From NCBI GenBank assembly GCA_019787685.1, contig JAHNUO010000006.1, forward strand, positions 186,001 to 250,000: a stretch of DNA of 64,000 nucleotides. The letters run 5' to 3'. The notes beneath the pieces are model-generated. The model saw nothing but the letters and a program-made list of their open reading frames with translations, did no database searches and was not told the origin of the DNA. Shown piece after piece: positions 35,711-47,076 of this stretch. The stretch comes from Chiua virens. Taxonomy: Eukaryota > Basidiomycota > Agaricomycetes > Boletales > Boletaceae. The position numbers and the translations under genes were made by a program. Numbering within the stretch: position 1 is the stretch's first letter; each line of letters opens with the position of its first letter.

Positions 35711-38186
35711 ACATCTTGGACACTTGCGCGAGAACAGTTATCATGTATGCTCCCCGCGTTATCTCAGTACCGTACACTGAGCGATGCTTGTTGGACTGGA
35801 TGACGCTTTGCTCGTGGACTTCCCTCATGTGACATATGGTACCTAACGACGACTATTCCCTCGCTTCCCTGGACATTCTTTTCTTGACTCTTTCTCTATC
35901 CTAGTACCCTCCCCTCGTGTCGACCCCCGCGACCTGTCTCTGCATTAAAGGAACCCCACTCTTATATCAAGTACCACCCATCTCTTGGCATACCTTCTTG
36001 GTTATCGGTTGTTCTGATCATTTATCCAGTTTCCTTCCTTCATTTTATTCTTTACGGCACGGTATTATTTAGAGAAGAACTTGGGCTGAGTTGGCAGGGA
36101 CTTTTGGGTTCGTCACGGTAACGACGTGTTGTGGGACGTTTTAATAAAATGAAACCAGCGACATGAAAAGGGGTTTGATGTCGTGATGTGGGTCTGTTTG
36201 CTATTCATCTGGAAGAAGGATAGATATGAAGTGTACGTATAATGTGGTGGAGTCGGGCCGTACGACATGATCAGGCTATCTATCAGGAGATCGGACAGAT
36301 AGATGGTAGATACGACGGGGACGGGGACGGGAAAACGGGGATGGGTGACGACGAGGTGCTGAAACGCGAACAACGCTGGGCGTTGAAACGCTTTCCCCTG
36401 ACGGACGACTGATGCAGTTGTGCACATGGTGGATCTGTCGTGATGAGGTGTGTTGGGTGGTTGGCATGGCTCTGTCGTCCTGGGGCTTTATGACTCGCCC
36501 GATGTATGTGCGTGGCGTGAATGACGCGGGACAAGGGCGGCCTCGGATTCAGATGGGACGCTGGGACGCGCGTGCAGTCCTTGTGTGACTTCCAAGTGTT
36601 TCCTTGGTTCCTAAGCGGGCGTAACAATCGCTGCCGGGTACCAAGTACTTACCTCTGCCTCGGGTGATGATACACGACGGACGGCATCAAGTCGACGTCT
36701 GATCTGTCCATGTCGCTGTCAGACGAGCATGACGGGCAAGACGACGGTCCGACGTCGTCATCGTTGCAAATCAGTGGCCAGGTGGACTCGTCGCGCTCCG
36801 AGATCATCGTATCCGAGTCCGAGTTGGTATGCACGGTCTATTATGGATGCCGTATGAACGTCCACGTCTATGATCACCGCAAGGTGGCAATGTGACCCAA
36901 GCCCGTCGTGAGGGTGGTTCGTGAACGGCTGCATACCGCCCGGAGCCGGGGCAAAACGTTCAAGACTCGATGCCTGATGTCAGCGTCCGCGCGTTGCGTC
37001 TATAGAGGTCATATCACAGAATGGGAGATTGGCATTATGAAGTTGTCATGTATGAACAGGGCCGCACCGAGACCTTGGCGCGATGCCGATGTTCGGGGTG
37101 GTCGATCTATGAACCGAGGGGTGATTTCATACAGCCCCGCAGTCCACCTCGGATATGTGACGCTTATGAATGCACGTATTTGCACGCCCGGGCCAGGGCC
37201 TCAGGCATGTTCATTGACAGCACGGCGTGATGGGCACGTCAACAGGATGTGCCAGCCCGAGGGTCGATGTGAGACCTCGGGGACGCAACGTCGAGATCCG
37301 TTGCAAGTTTTGAATCTTGCTCGCGCAAGATGGCGCTTGTCCGAGTCTGAATCGAACGACGACCCTGCATGTCCTCGGAGCGTCAGACTTTGCCTTCCCA
37401 CCTTCCACTTCCTTCAGGGCCGCAGACTTGCGCAGTGCCTGTCCCTTGAGACTTGGCAGCGCTCATAACACCACTCTTGATGTGACGGTACGGTGTCAGA
37501 AGCGACTCGGATCGGCCGATAGGATACCCGAGTCAAACGGGTAGACGAGGAGTCGTGCGTCTCACTGGCAGCCATATGAACGCGGATACGATGATAGTTG
37601 ATGCTGTCGGAAGCGATCACTGGCCGAATGACACATAAAGATACCAAACAAGGGCTAGACTAAGCCGTCGTGTCGGGTGACCTTCATGACACCACTCCTG
37701 ACAGTGACGGGACGGCGGCGATGAGATACCAAACAGGGGCAAGAGGAGGGCCGGTGGTCCTCGAGGCGGTACGAGGCTAAACCCTTCCCAGACTGCAACA
37801 CGTTCATTGACACCCTACACGTGTCGTCAAGTAATGCCTACCGCTTACATTGTTCGCTTGCAGTAAACAAAAAAGAATTGGTAGTGAGAGGACGTATATG
37901 CCAGAAATAAGAAAAATAAATTGCAACGAGGCCGATCCAAACAAGTGAGCGTCCCAAAACGATGCTAGGAGGCCATGAAATGCAAGTCGAGAAAGGTCAT
38001 GGAATAAAAAGAAAGCCGACGATGTACAGGTCAATGAGGATATAGAAAATGAGAGCGTAGAAAATTAATGCTAGAGAGATTAGGCAAAAATAGCTTGTTA
38101 AACGAGTGACTGGTGAGCATTGTGGAAAAGATGACACAACGAGCGTCGAGGGCCCAGAGCGAACATGAGCACTGGCAAAGATGAGG
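35711..38186. other. Intergenic region without supported gene
   Basis: The first 350 bp are probably chitin synthase 3' UTR. The rest has only short ORFs. An imperfect duplicated module lies at about 37464-37750. Confidence 0.5.
37464..37750. repeat. Imperfect duplicated two-part module
   Basis: ACACCACTCTTGA...GTGACGGTACGG (from 37467) recurs as ACACCACTCCTGA...GTGACGGGACGG (from 37688). Each is followed by a second shared piece, GATACCAAACAAGGGCTAGA (37640) and GATACCAAACAGGGGCAAGA (37722). The order is A-B-A'-B', with the second copy shorter between its parts. Confidence 0.5.
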
Positions 38187-41100
38187 TTACCGCCCATTCT
38201 TCCAGCTCGACGGTGGTGCTGCCCGACTCCGTACTGCGCTCTTCCCGGGTGTTCTTGTCGGTTGCGAAGACGATGTTAAAGAGGGTGAAGCACCCGTTGA
38301 AGCGCGAGGTCTTGAGTTACCGCCGTATGCGCTCGCGGAACTATTGGGAGTACCGTTCCCCATGAAGGTTGGATGAGAGGTGGATGGTCCAAATGAATCC
38401 CCGTAGACACTCCGCGTGCCCCAGCCTCCACCTCCGTATTCGCTCTGCGAGCTACTGATGCCATAGACCGAAGGAGTGCTTGGGAAGGCTACGGAGCTTC
38501 GTCCCCATTGGTTGGGTGGCATGAGCATCCCCATGTTAGGCATTCCCATCATGTTCATTGGTCCCATACCTGCACCACCGTACACGCTTCCCCCACTTCC
38601 CCCACCGTATACGCTCCCTCCGCTCCCTCCACCATACACGCTTCCACCGCTCCCGAATCCCACATTCGAGCCCCGCTCCCACTCTTCGCCCGCCATTTGC
38701 ATCGCCTGCTGGGCAACGGCCATTTGATATGCTTGTTTCGCAATAAAGAGGGCGTGCTGGTGTGCAGCGAGGTAGGCGGGATCGTTGCCGAACTGAGGTG
38801 ATACCATGGCTGACATGCCGGTGCCCATAGGTTGTTGCCAAGCCGCCCAGCCGGGTTGCATCATGCCATTATCCATGGTCACGTTGATCGTTGGATTGCG
38901 ACCACGGAGGGTCATGTCCTCGTCCTCATCACGTACCAATGGCCCACGACCATTGACAATCTTACCAAGCTGTGCCACATCCATTTGATTAGAAGGGACA
39001 AAAACATACAAAAACATGATACCAACCTCGAGTGCCGCCTTGGCTTCGCTGCGTCGTCGTTCGCGGGTCTTCTCTTCGCTGGTGAGCTCTGTCTTGGCCC
39101 GCTCCCGACCGCGGACGGGCTGATCCTCGAATGTCACGCTTGGCTTCTTCGCGTGTCCCCGAGCCTTCAAGGTAGAGCCCACGTCACTGGGATCATCCTT
39201 TGACCGCACTCCAATATCACTACCATCGCGAGGCGTGAAGGGTGCACGTCCACTACTCGAGTCACCAGTAGAACTACCCGCAGGACTCTCTCCTCGAATA
39301 GAGTTGGTGCTTGCAAATGGACGTTGCGGCAGTTTATTCGACGTGGCAGAGGAAACATTGGCTGCGGAGGTGCGCGGGGCAGAGGGAGGGCGTCCGGACT
39401 TCCAGGCTTCCTTGACCGAAGGGGAGTTAGGAATCGAATGAATCAGAGGTACAGGTGGAATGCGCGACGAAGTGCGCGACGTCGACGAACGCGCGGAGAC
39501 AGATATAGTATCTGACTTGTCGCTCTGAGTAACGGGATTGATCATTGTTGAGGCACGTTGTCGAGCACCGGTTTCGGACTGACTAGAAAGTGAGCTTGGG
39601 GAAGTAGTGAAACGAGTTTGGGAAACCGGTGATAGCGAGGATGATGTGTCGGCAGTACTTTGCCGTTGAGGAGGTCGAGAGAGGACTGTAAAGGAGGTGG
39701 GAGGTTCGCGTGCTCGGATAGGAGTAGGTACAATGCGATTGGAGGTTAACTTGGAGGCCAGAGAGGGCTGTTCTTGTTCTTTATCAAGAGTGCCAACCAA
39801 CCGAATAGCATTTATAAGATCGTCGTCGTTGTCAGGTCCCTTCACGTCGCCGCTAGATCTGCGATGTGCTACAGATGTGGGAATACTGACCGGCGTGGTA
39901 TTCTGCTTACTCGCAGATGGGGATATGGAGGAAGATGCCGAAGAAGAGAGTGCGAGAACCACGGGTATAGAAAATGGTTGGTCCTTCTGGACTTCTTGTT
40001 CCTTGCGCCTCGTATTAAGGTTTTTGACCGAGTTCTCATGCCGCAAGATGGGCGTCAGCAATGGTGGACGGGTAGCGAGAGAATTGATATCGATAAGTGG
40101 TTTTGCGGGGATCCGAGGACGACCGTTGGAATAATTAGAGGTTGAACTCCCAGGACGCCGTGGTGCAACCAAATCCGACAACGGGAGATCCTCGGAGTCG
40201 GTATCCGAAGAATCAGACGATTCGTCAGAGTCATGATTCGGTTTACGAGACGAGGGGTTATGATGTGCTAGATTGATAAGGACGGCGCAATCATGAATAT
40301 AATCCCGGTGATGATGAGGAGACGACAACTTACCATGTGAACTGGTAGACGAGTTGGCTGCCGCCAAGGTTGACGCCCTGGCTCCATTTGGGGCGAGTGC
40401 GCTGGTTGAGACAGAAGCATGTTGCCGCATATATGGAGCCTGATCCGAGTGATGGGTCAGTTGTGGAGCCGGCTTGGACAGTTTGAGGGGACCTTGTCGG
40501 AAGTGTGACACTTGATTAATGGGATGACCGGTATCGGAGCGAGTGTGAATACCGCCGGAGGGACGCTGTATTGTGGGTTTTCGAGTAGGATTTGGGATGG
40601 GCTCTCCGTCGCTGTCGACTTCCTCATCATCTTCGTCTTCGGACTCGTCCGAAGACGTATCTGGGGCGGAAGAAGCGGGCCGGGTACTTGACGTCAGAGG
40701 AGTGAAGTTCTCGTTCGATTGTGGACTGTCAGCAGACTGAAGGACAGAAACGGTCGATGCACGTTTCCTGCCATTCGCATCGAACCGGAGTGTGTCCGCA
40801 GTCGATGGGGGGCGAAATGAAGGGACGGGAGAATTCGCACGACTACGCGCTTGAGCTTCCTTGAACGCGGCAACGGAGATCCTCTGGGAAGAATCGGATG
40901 CGACGCTATCGCCTCTCGGCCGAGGACGGGCCGGAGGGAGGAGAGAAACTGAGGACGGTAGAGGGGAGTTTTCCGAAGGGGCGGCAGAGTCGGCACGAAC
41001 GTGACGGAAGGACATGAGATTAAAGGAAGGAGGGTCATCGGTGGGGGGACTGGGGGAGGAGGAGGGCTGAGAGGGCCTTGATTTTGTGCGTTCTCTGGCC

Positions 41101-41525
41101 CAGGAGAACAAGCCCGGAGATTTTTTGTGCGGCTGAGGGGTGGATTCGCTACGTGTATCGATGGAAGATTGTCTATTGGGGGTATCAGAATGATATGATG
41201 GATTCGGGAGAGAATGAACAGAGTGAAGTGAGCTATTGTGGGCCGCAAAGAGGGAAGACTTGCGAGGAGGCGGGGGTAGAGCGTGACCCGAGTCGGACAT
41301 TACGCTGGGTATATGGGGAGCATCGTTGATAGAAACGAGGGGGGGTTGGTGGGGGGGCTTGCGACGAAAGGGTAGTTTGAGTTTGCTGGAGGTAGCAGCG
41401 ACGGGGAGGTTGTACATGGGCTGTGGTTGAACATGGTCAGCGTCTGTAGAGTCTCTGTTACTGGCGGTGGAGGCGAGGGATGCAGTGGTCTGTCGTCTGT
41501 TGAAGAGCGCACCGAGGAGAGGCAT
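38187..41525 (-). CDS. Large Ser/Pro-rich protein of unknown function
   Basis: ATG at 41525 (MPLLGALFNRRQTTASL) opens a frame running to 38187, over 1,050 codons before removing two likely in-frame introns. One removes the segment between SSHG and HHNPSSRKP (about 40275-40340). The other removes GIMFLYVFVPSN up to the Gln before LGKIV (about 38970-39025). The protein is highly disordered: Ser/Thr/Pro-rich with an acidic patch (SSDESEDEDDEEVDSDGE). It has one more conserved-looking segment, KTRERRRSEAKAALE-LGKIV with NGRGPLVRDEDEDM, and a C-terminal Met/Gly/Tyr-rich part with three SGGSVYGGG repeats. There is no catalytic domain or membrane helix. A cytoskeletal or signalling scaffold is possible, but I make no function call. 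Confidence 0.8.
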   Translation of the reverse strand: MPLLGALFNRRQTTASLASTASNRDSTDADHVQPQPMYNLPVAATSSKLKLPFRRKPPHQPPLVSINDAPHIPSVMSDSGHALPPPPRKSSLFAAHNSSLHSVHSLPNPSYHSDTPNRQSSIDTRSESTPQPHKKSPGLFSWARERTKSRPSQPSSSPSPPTDDPPSFNLMSFRHVRADSAAPSENSPLPSSVSLLPPARPRPRGDSVASDSSQRISVAAFKEAQARSRANSPVPSFRPPSTADTLRFDANGRKRASTVSVLQSADSPQSNENFTPLTSSTRPASSAPDTSSDESEDEDDEEVDSDGEPIPNPTRKPTIQRPSGGIHTRSDTGHPINQVSHFRQGPLKLSKPAPQLTHHSDQAPYMRQHASVSTSALAPNGARASTLAAANSSTSSHGKLSSPHHHRDYIHDCAVLINLAHHNPSSRKPNHDSDESSDSSDTDSEDLPLSDLVAPRRPGSSTSNYSNGRPRIPAKPLIDINSLATRPPLLTPILRHENSVKNLNTRRKEQEVQKDQPFSIPVVLALSSSASSSISPSASKQNTTPVSIPTSVAHRRSSGDVKGPDNDDDLINAIRLVGTLDKEQEQPSLASKLTSNRIVPTPIRAREPPTSFTVLSRPPQRQSTADTSSSLSPVSQTRFTTSPSSLSSQSETGARQRASTMINPVTQSDKSDTISVSARSSTSRTSSRIPPVPLIHSIPNSPSVKEAWKSGRPPSAPRTSAANVSSATSNKLPQRPFASTNSIRGESPAGSSTGDSSSGRAPFTPRDGSDIGVRSKDDPSDVGSTLKARGHAKKPSVTFEDQPVRGRERAKTELTSEEKTRERRRSEAKAALEVGIMFLYVFVPSNQMDVAQLGKIVNGRGPLVRDEDEDMTLRGRNPTINVTMDNGMMQPGWAAWQQPMGTGMSAMVSPQFGNDPAYLAAHQHALFIAKQAYQMAVAQQAMQMAGEEWERGSNVGFGSGGSVYGGGSGGSVYGGGSGGSVYGGAGMGPMNMMGMPNMGMLMPPNQWGRSSVAFPSTPSVYGISSSQSEYGGGGWGTRSVYGDSFGPSTSHPTFMGNGTPNSSASAYGGNSRPRASTGASPSLTSSSQPTRTPGKSAVRSRAAPPSSWKNGR
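38575..38655. repeat. Short in-frame tandem repeat coding SGGSVYGGG
   Basis: Three adjacent copies of a 27-nt unit coding for the nonapeptide SGGSVYGGG lie in the unknown Ser-rich gene on the minus strand. Copy number is likely variable between strains. Confidence 0.7.
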
Positions 41526-41751
41526 AGAGAACGCGAACAAGCTGGCTGTAGCTACTTTTCATAAAAGGATAACTACTTATCTTCCCTTTTATGGACATTT
41601 AAACTTATTTTTAGAGATAATTCAAGCGATCAAATTTGTACTTCTAGTAGTCAGAATAACCAGAGTCGCAATGTCATTCGCTCACATGAAGATTCAACCC
41701 TGCTGCCATCCTTGAATACCATAAACTCATACATCTGCCTCTAGATCCACG

Positions 41752-42036
41752 TCAAGACGTTTGAAAAGTCCGACAGTTGCGAGTTGAGAACGCCCACTCC
41801 AGTTGGCGTGAAATCACGACTCGCCCGTTGTTGATCTCCACCCGTTTGTCAGATTCCAAATGTTCTCGGCACGTCAATGCTATGTAATCGAACCCATCCC
41901 CATTTCTGATGGTATTCGAGACCATTGATGTGAGGGAGGATCTGCTGTCGACTGAAGGCAAAGAAAGGACATACACGTTAGAGGGGTAGGCGTAAAGTTC
42001 GTTTTGGGAGACGAGTAACGACTCAGAGCGCAACAT
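41752..42036 (-). CDS. Hypothetical short ORF, uncertain
   Basis: A 94-codon frame (MLRSESLLVSQNELYAYP, then NGDGFDYIALTCREHLESD). An acceptor-like TCACAG lies directly before its ATG, and a donor-like GTGAGT 50 nt further upstream follows a short open stretch, but the phases do not agree, so the join fails. No family is recognised. It may be an exon of a small gene, or chance. The remaining sequence up to 42510 shows no other supported gene. Confidence 0.22.
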   Translation of the reverse strand: MLRSESLLVSQNELYAYPSNVYVLSLPSVDSRSSLTSMVSNTIRNGDGFDYIALTCREHLESDKRVEINNGRVVISRQLEWAFSTRNCRTFQTS

Positions 42037-42510
42037 CTGTGATCATTTTGAAACAACGTAAGATCTGAGCAACATACTCACCAGTTCTCCGCGGAAACAA
42101 TGCGTAGCGCCACTTCGTCCTCGAGGTCGACCTTGACGACATTTCACAGCGTCACCACATGTTCTTCGGTCCCGTTACCTTTCGATCTGATCACGGCTCG
42201 CTGCGATGTTCCTTGCTCCCATCCATGAGACCTACGGATTTTCAAGGCGCAGCACCCGGGCTGAAGAGCGCCGCAAGTTGTCAGTCATTTGACATTCAGA
42301 ATTTCCTTTTTTGGTTCCATCGACACTCATACCGACCACCCCAGCTGGCTCATGCTGCCCCGCTCTCTCTCATAGAGCAATCTTGGTTTAGCTACTTCTG
42401 ACGACGACGGCAAAGACGGGGTTGTCACAATCCGATTGGATTTCGAATAGAGGTTTGTGAGATCCTGCGGGTATGCTAGCCTTGACGACTCATAGTACGT
42501 TTTGTAGCCA

Positions 42511-45500
42511 ATGCCATCCAATTTCTTTTCCAAGCTCGTCAAGAACACGCAGGCACCACAGTCTACGACCGTAAATGGCCGCCCTCCTAGCGACGAACAA
42601 GGCATAGTCTCACCGACATACAGTCGTCGTTATCCCCAAACAATATCACATCCCCCGTCCATGGAATCTCATCTCTCCCCCTATGGTGATGCCGCCTTAT
42701 CCAGCTCTGACGGCAGCGTAAAAATTGGCGTCATTCCTCCCTCACCCACTCCCACCGACTCTGATCTCTCTGTACATGCAAGTGCTTACAGACCCTCCAT
42801 CGAACAAGTCCACCAAGCGGCGCTAACACAGCACCGCCGTGTTCGTTCACAAGACCGCGAGCGGCATATTCCTGATAGGCACGAGGTCTCGCTTGCGGCG
42901 CGCCCAACTAGTGACATAACGTTCCTCACTGACGAAACGGAACTTACACCCACACCAGGACGGCTTAACCAAACACCGGACTGGGCTTCCACACACTCCG
43001 GCTCACCAACTACCTCTTCTCGTCCGCTTTCTCCCGCTTCCTCCACAGGCAACCTCAAGGGCTTTATCGACAAGCAAGGCTCACGTTCCTTCTCGCTACA
43101 GTCGCCGCAAAAGTTCGTCAAGGAAAAATCCTCCAAGCGTTCCATGCGCGGCACCGCACAGCCTCCGCCTCCCCTAAACGTGGAGCAGAGTAGAACAGAC
43201 ACACGCAACGCCATCGACATCCAACACCAAGCGAGTCGTCACAACGATTCTTCTCCACTCCTACCGAATACGCTCGTCGAGTCTCCCACGTCATTCGCTT
43301 CCCGGAAAGCACAGCCGCAGGAACTTCGTGCCGCGTTGAGCGACGGCGACACAAAGTCAGTTCGCTCTGCAACGAGTTCAAGATCGAAGAAGACCAACGG
43401 CCGCAGGTCGTCTACCGCTAGAAAGGCGAGTGGCACAACATTCGGTGCACCCATGTCGGCATCCCTTGTCCCGCCTGTGCCCCCACTGCCTCCCCCTGTC
43501 TCCGGGTCAAGGTCGACGCTCTCTGTGAACGGTATCAAGCAAGCAGGAGACCCCCCGCAGCCTGCCCGTTCACGCACTCTCCAGTCGGAACCGATGCTTT
43601 CGCCTCCACGAACCGTCTCTCCGCGCTCTCCAAACATGTCGCTTAGTCGGAGTGACCTCTCAGATGGAGATACTTTTGCCTCAAGTGGAGACGACTCAGG
43701 ATCGTCGTCTGATGAATTAGACTTGAACGAGCAAGATATCCCCGTCACAGGGTTCGCGGTCGCCAGTAATAAGCGGAACGCAGACTTTCATGAACTCTTT
43801 CCTAATATTCCTGAGGGTGACTATCTTATTGAAGGTGAAATACAAATACATCTATGTTGTGAGGCACTTGACTGAGAATCCGCTGACTCAGACTATGGCT
43901 GTGCGCTACAACGAGAAATTCTAATTCAAGGACGGCTGTACATCTCTGAAAATCATATTTGCTTCCATGCCAATATCTTTGGTTGGATCACTGACGTGCG
44001 TGTCACGTTTAGCCATGGTGCATCACAGTCTGATCCTTTCATGACAGCTTTCTATTCCTATATATGAGATTACTGGACTAGAGAAGAAGATGACCGCCTT
44101 CGTCATCCCAAATGCCTTACAGATCACCACCCGTCAAGCTAAATACACGTTTGCATCCTTCCTTTCTAGGGATACAACCTATGATGTCATCGCCAACATC
44201 TGGCGACTTGCACGACCAGACGACATCCTAGAACTGGCAGACAGCCGCACCACTTCTATGCGAGGCATGGCCTCCGCAACCACGAGCATCTCTGAAGCGT
44301 CCACAAAAGAGGGCGGTGTCCCAGGAACCTAGCAAAGTCACGTATTGCGCATGCTCCAAGAATGGTGGTCACTTCGGTGAATTGGCACTTGAGACTGTTC
44401 TGCCAGGCACGCCCGACAAGATATACAACCTCATATTCACGAGCGGGTTCATCAAAGACTTTATGAAGGTGGACCAGAAGTTCGCCGGTGTGTATACGCG
44501 TGTCCTTTTTCGCTGTTTGAATCTGACCATCCTGCGCAGATGTTCAAATATCGGACTGGTCGCCCATCGGCCAGGGCAAGCTTCTACAACGCAACATGTC
44601 GTACATCATGCCGCTCAAAAATAGCGTCGGGCCCAGGCAGACCAAGTGCGAGATTCACGACGAAGCCGTGCATTCCGACTTTGAGGACTATGTGGTAATG
44701 CTCACGTGTACGAAAACGCCAGACGTCCCGAGTGGTGGCGTGTTTATCGTGAAGACGCGAACATGTCTCATGTGGGCGAGTACCATCACGACGCGTGTTA
44801 TCGTGACGACGCAAGTCGAATGGACCGGACGGAGTTTCATCAAAGGTAACGATCATCCACGGTTCCTCACTCGACACTCATCGCCTGTGCAGGTCTCATT
44901 GAAAAGTCCGCGATCGAGGGGCAAAAGACCTATCATTCCGATCTGGACAAGGCGATACGGATGTACATCCAGGAGCACCAGTCCGAGTTCATTCCGGAGG
45001 GCATCGACCCGACAACGGTGGCGCCTGTCGAGCCCATTACGCCGCTCGCGGAAGGCGCTGGGGCCGAGCTGTCGCTCTCCGCGCACGAGGTGCGTAAAGC
45101 GCGCGAACGCGAGCGAAACCGACGCGGGATGCAATGGGCGTACGACACGCTGGACGGCGCGTACAACGTCGCGTCGCGTTCGACCAAGGGTGCGCTCGAG
45201 CTGGTCAAGGAAGCCTGGGAGCAATCCTCGTCGACGACGATATTGTGGTTTGTGATCGTGTTGTTGGTGTTGAGCAATGTGTGGACGTTGGCGTTGGTTG
45301 GGAATCGGGAGGAGGTGGGGAGACGGAAGGAGATGAAGCGGGCAGAGGAGAAGGAGCGGTGGTTGCAGGGTGTGATTGCGGGTGTGTGGGAGGAGTTGGC
45401 GGTGGAACGGGCGAGGGCGGGTGGGGGTGTGACGGTACCGTTGGTGTCGACGCCGGTGGGGGAGGTGCATGCGGAGATGGCGAATATAGGTAAGGTGTTG

Positions 45501-45557
45501 GATGCAGTGGAGCAGCGGGTGCGCGCAATTAGGGAGAGCTTGGATGGGTTGAGTTGA
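42511..45557 (+). CDS. Lam/Ysp2-type GRAM-VASt sterol-transfer protein, one frame break
   Basis: Membrane-contact-site protein that moves sterol between plasma membrane and ER. ATG 42511 (MPSNFFSKLVKNTQAP) starts a long disordered Ser/Pro region of about 430 residues. The GRAM domain follows (FHELFPNIPEGDYLIE, DYGCALQREILIQGRLYISE, HICFHANIFGWITD, LSIPIYEITGLEKKM). The VASt domain comes next (KIYNLIFTSGFIKDFM, ISDWSPIGQGK, GPRQTKCEIHDEAVHSDF, TTQVEWTGRSFIKG). A single C-terminal membrane anchor is TILWFVIVLLVLSNVWTLAL, ahead of a short coiled coil. Between GRAM and VASt, near 44306-44309 (ACAAAAGAG), one extra base breaks the frame; skipping it joins ISEASTK to RAVSQEPSKVTYC. The domain order and the anchor make the family call secure. 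Confidence 0.92.
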
Positions 45558-45883
45558 GGCGTACTAGTACACATGTCTTTTATCGTTACCTATGTTCACT
45601 TATTAACGATTACTGGCAGGAATGTCATGGTTTTCGAGTTACCTTGATGGTACAAAAGACCCCGGAATAATATTGAGCTCGAGGCTGGCTTCCTGCTGTA
45701 TCTAGCATACAATTAGATTCTTAAAAGTCTAGCTCTTCGTACTTGATCTGATTTTGATATGCCAAATCTCCGAAGTGTCTATCTGTGTGACTTGGATGGT
45801 GTCACAGTAAGCACACCAGCTTTCCTGATCTGAGTGGTAATCGATAACCACTCAGTATCATAACCTGTTCTTCTCCTGACTAA

Positions 45884-46645
45884 ATGATGGCACGTAGAGG
45901 ATGGTACGAAGCTCTCGTCGATGCACTCAAGAAAGAGGATGATGCAGGTCAACCGTCAATATTCTCCACCCTAGCTCAAACCTAAAGCCTAACCCTAGGC
46001 GCATTCACACTCATGCAACTCGCCACCCTCGACCCATCCACCAACATCCCCCGCGTACGCTCGCTCATCCAGCGTGACTTTATCACCGTTTACGCACTCC
46101 CTGCCCTCCCCCTTATCCTCTCCACGACCGACATCCGCACGCCCAAGGTCCCACAACTCACCACCCAGCCACGCGTCGAGGTCGTCTTTTGGACGCCGAC
46201 CACGATGGAGCAATTTCGTGTCGTTGGACGGGTGTCAGTCGTGCCCGCCCCGAGGTATGCCGGTGCATACCCGCCGCGTGTGGGCATCGTGTATGACGCG
46301 CTCGAGAGAGGGGGGTTTGATTGGGAGGCGAAACGGGTCACATCGTTTGACGCGATGAGTGGGCGGATGAAGGCATCATGGTGTCGCCCTGTCCCGGGAA
46401 CGCCGCTCAAATCGGAGGATGAGATGAAAGAGTGGCCAGAGACGTTGCCCAACGTCGGGAAGGGGGAGTCCGACGAAGAAAGGCGAAATTTGGAGATGGC
46501 GTTGGGGAACTTTGCGTTGGTGGTGGTGGAGCCATTTGAGGTGGATTATGTGGAGCTTGGGGTGCAGCCGGACAGACGGCGGGTATTTCGGAGGGATTGG
46601 GAAGATGAGCGAGGTGAGTTTAGAGAGACGTTGGTCGTGCCTTAG
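45884..46645 (+). CDS. Pyridoxamine 5'-phosphate oxidase-like FMN-binding protein
   Basis: PNPOx-like split-barrel protein of the Alr4036-type group; the substrate is unknown. ATG 45884 gives MMARRGWYEALVDALKKEDD, then through a GT-AG intron GAFTLMQLATLDPSTNIPRV and RSLIQRDFITVY. Next come PRVEVVFWTPTTMEQFRVVG, FDAMSGRMKASWCRPVPGTP and, at the C-terminus, FALVVVEPFEVDYVELGVQP with RRRVFRRD. The RVRS strand, the EVVFW...EQFRV strand pair and the C-terminal V-x-YVEL..RR-x-F element are the usual FMN-barrel pieces. The stop lies at 46643-46645. A broken tandem copy follows at 47077. Confidence 0.82.
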
Positions 46646-47076
46646 ATGCAGCGTGTATCAAGGGAAAGGGTAAACAGAAACCAACCGGTCCAATATATTC
46701 ATGTTAGTATAAGTAGCAATGTATATAGTCGTCCTGGACTGGGGCATTCGAACCGGACGACTTTGCTGCTAACCTAACAGCCTTGATCAAGACCAGGAAT
46801 TGCGATCCAATGTGAACAACAAACATACTTTCATAGTACATCACTTAGTTGTGTCGCCATGCTTATCTGTGCTTGTGTCGCCATCTAAACGTGATGGTAC
46901 CACGATTGCATGGATCGTGCAAGACAAGCATGCTTGTCTACATACAAGGGTTTGTCGACTCGCTCAGATCCGAAAGTCGGGATTGTCGTACCGGAATTGC
47001 ATATCGTCCACCATCCAGGTTTATGTGTCGCCCCCACGACGACACGCATCTTGCTATTGAGCGCTGAGCATCAAAA

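Noticed and set aside
36113..37647. ORFs after the chitin synthase gene
   Set aside because: Short and overlapping on both strands, with no recognisable protein. They are treated as non-coding.
43239..43748. 169-codon minus-strand ORF
   Set aside because: It is antisense to the Ser/Pro-rich N-terminus of the GRAM-VASt gene and has no family features.
45205..45528. Long Pro-rich ORF on the minus strand
   Set aside because: It lies opposite the coding C-terminus of the sterol-transfer gene, and its composition is a mirror of the Gly/Glu-rich sense strand.
46730..46790. tRNA-like B-box (GGTTCGAATGCC on the minus strand)
   Set aside because: The five bases on either side of the loop do not pair to form a T-stem, and no A-box or acceptor stem is found at the right distance.
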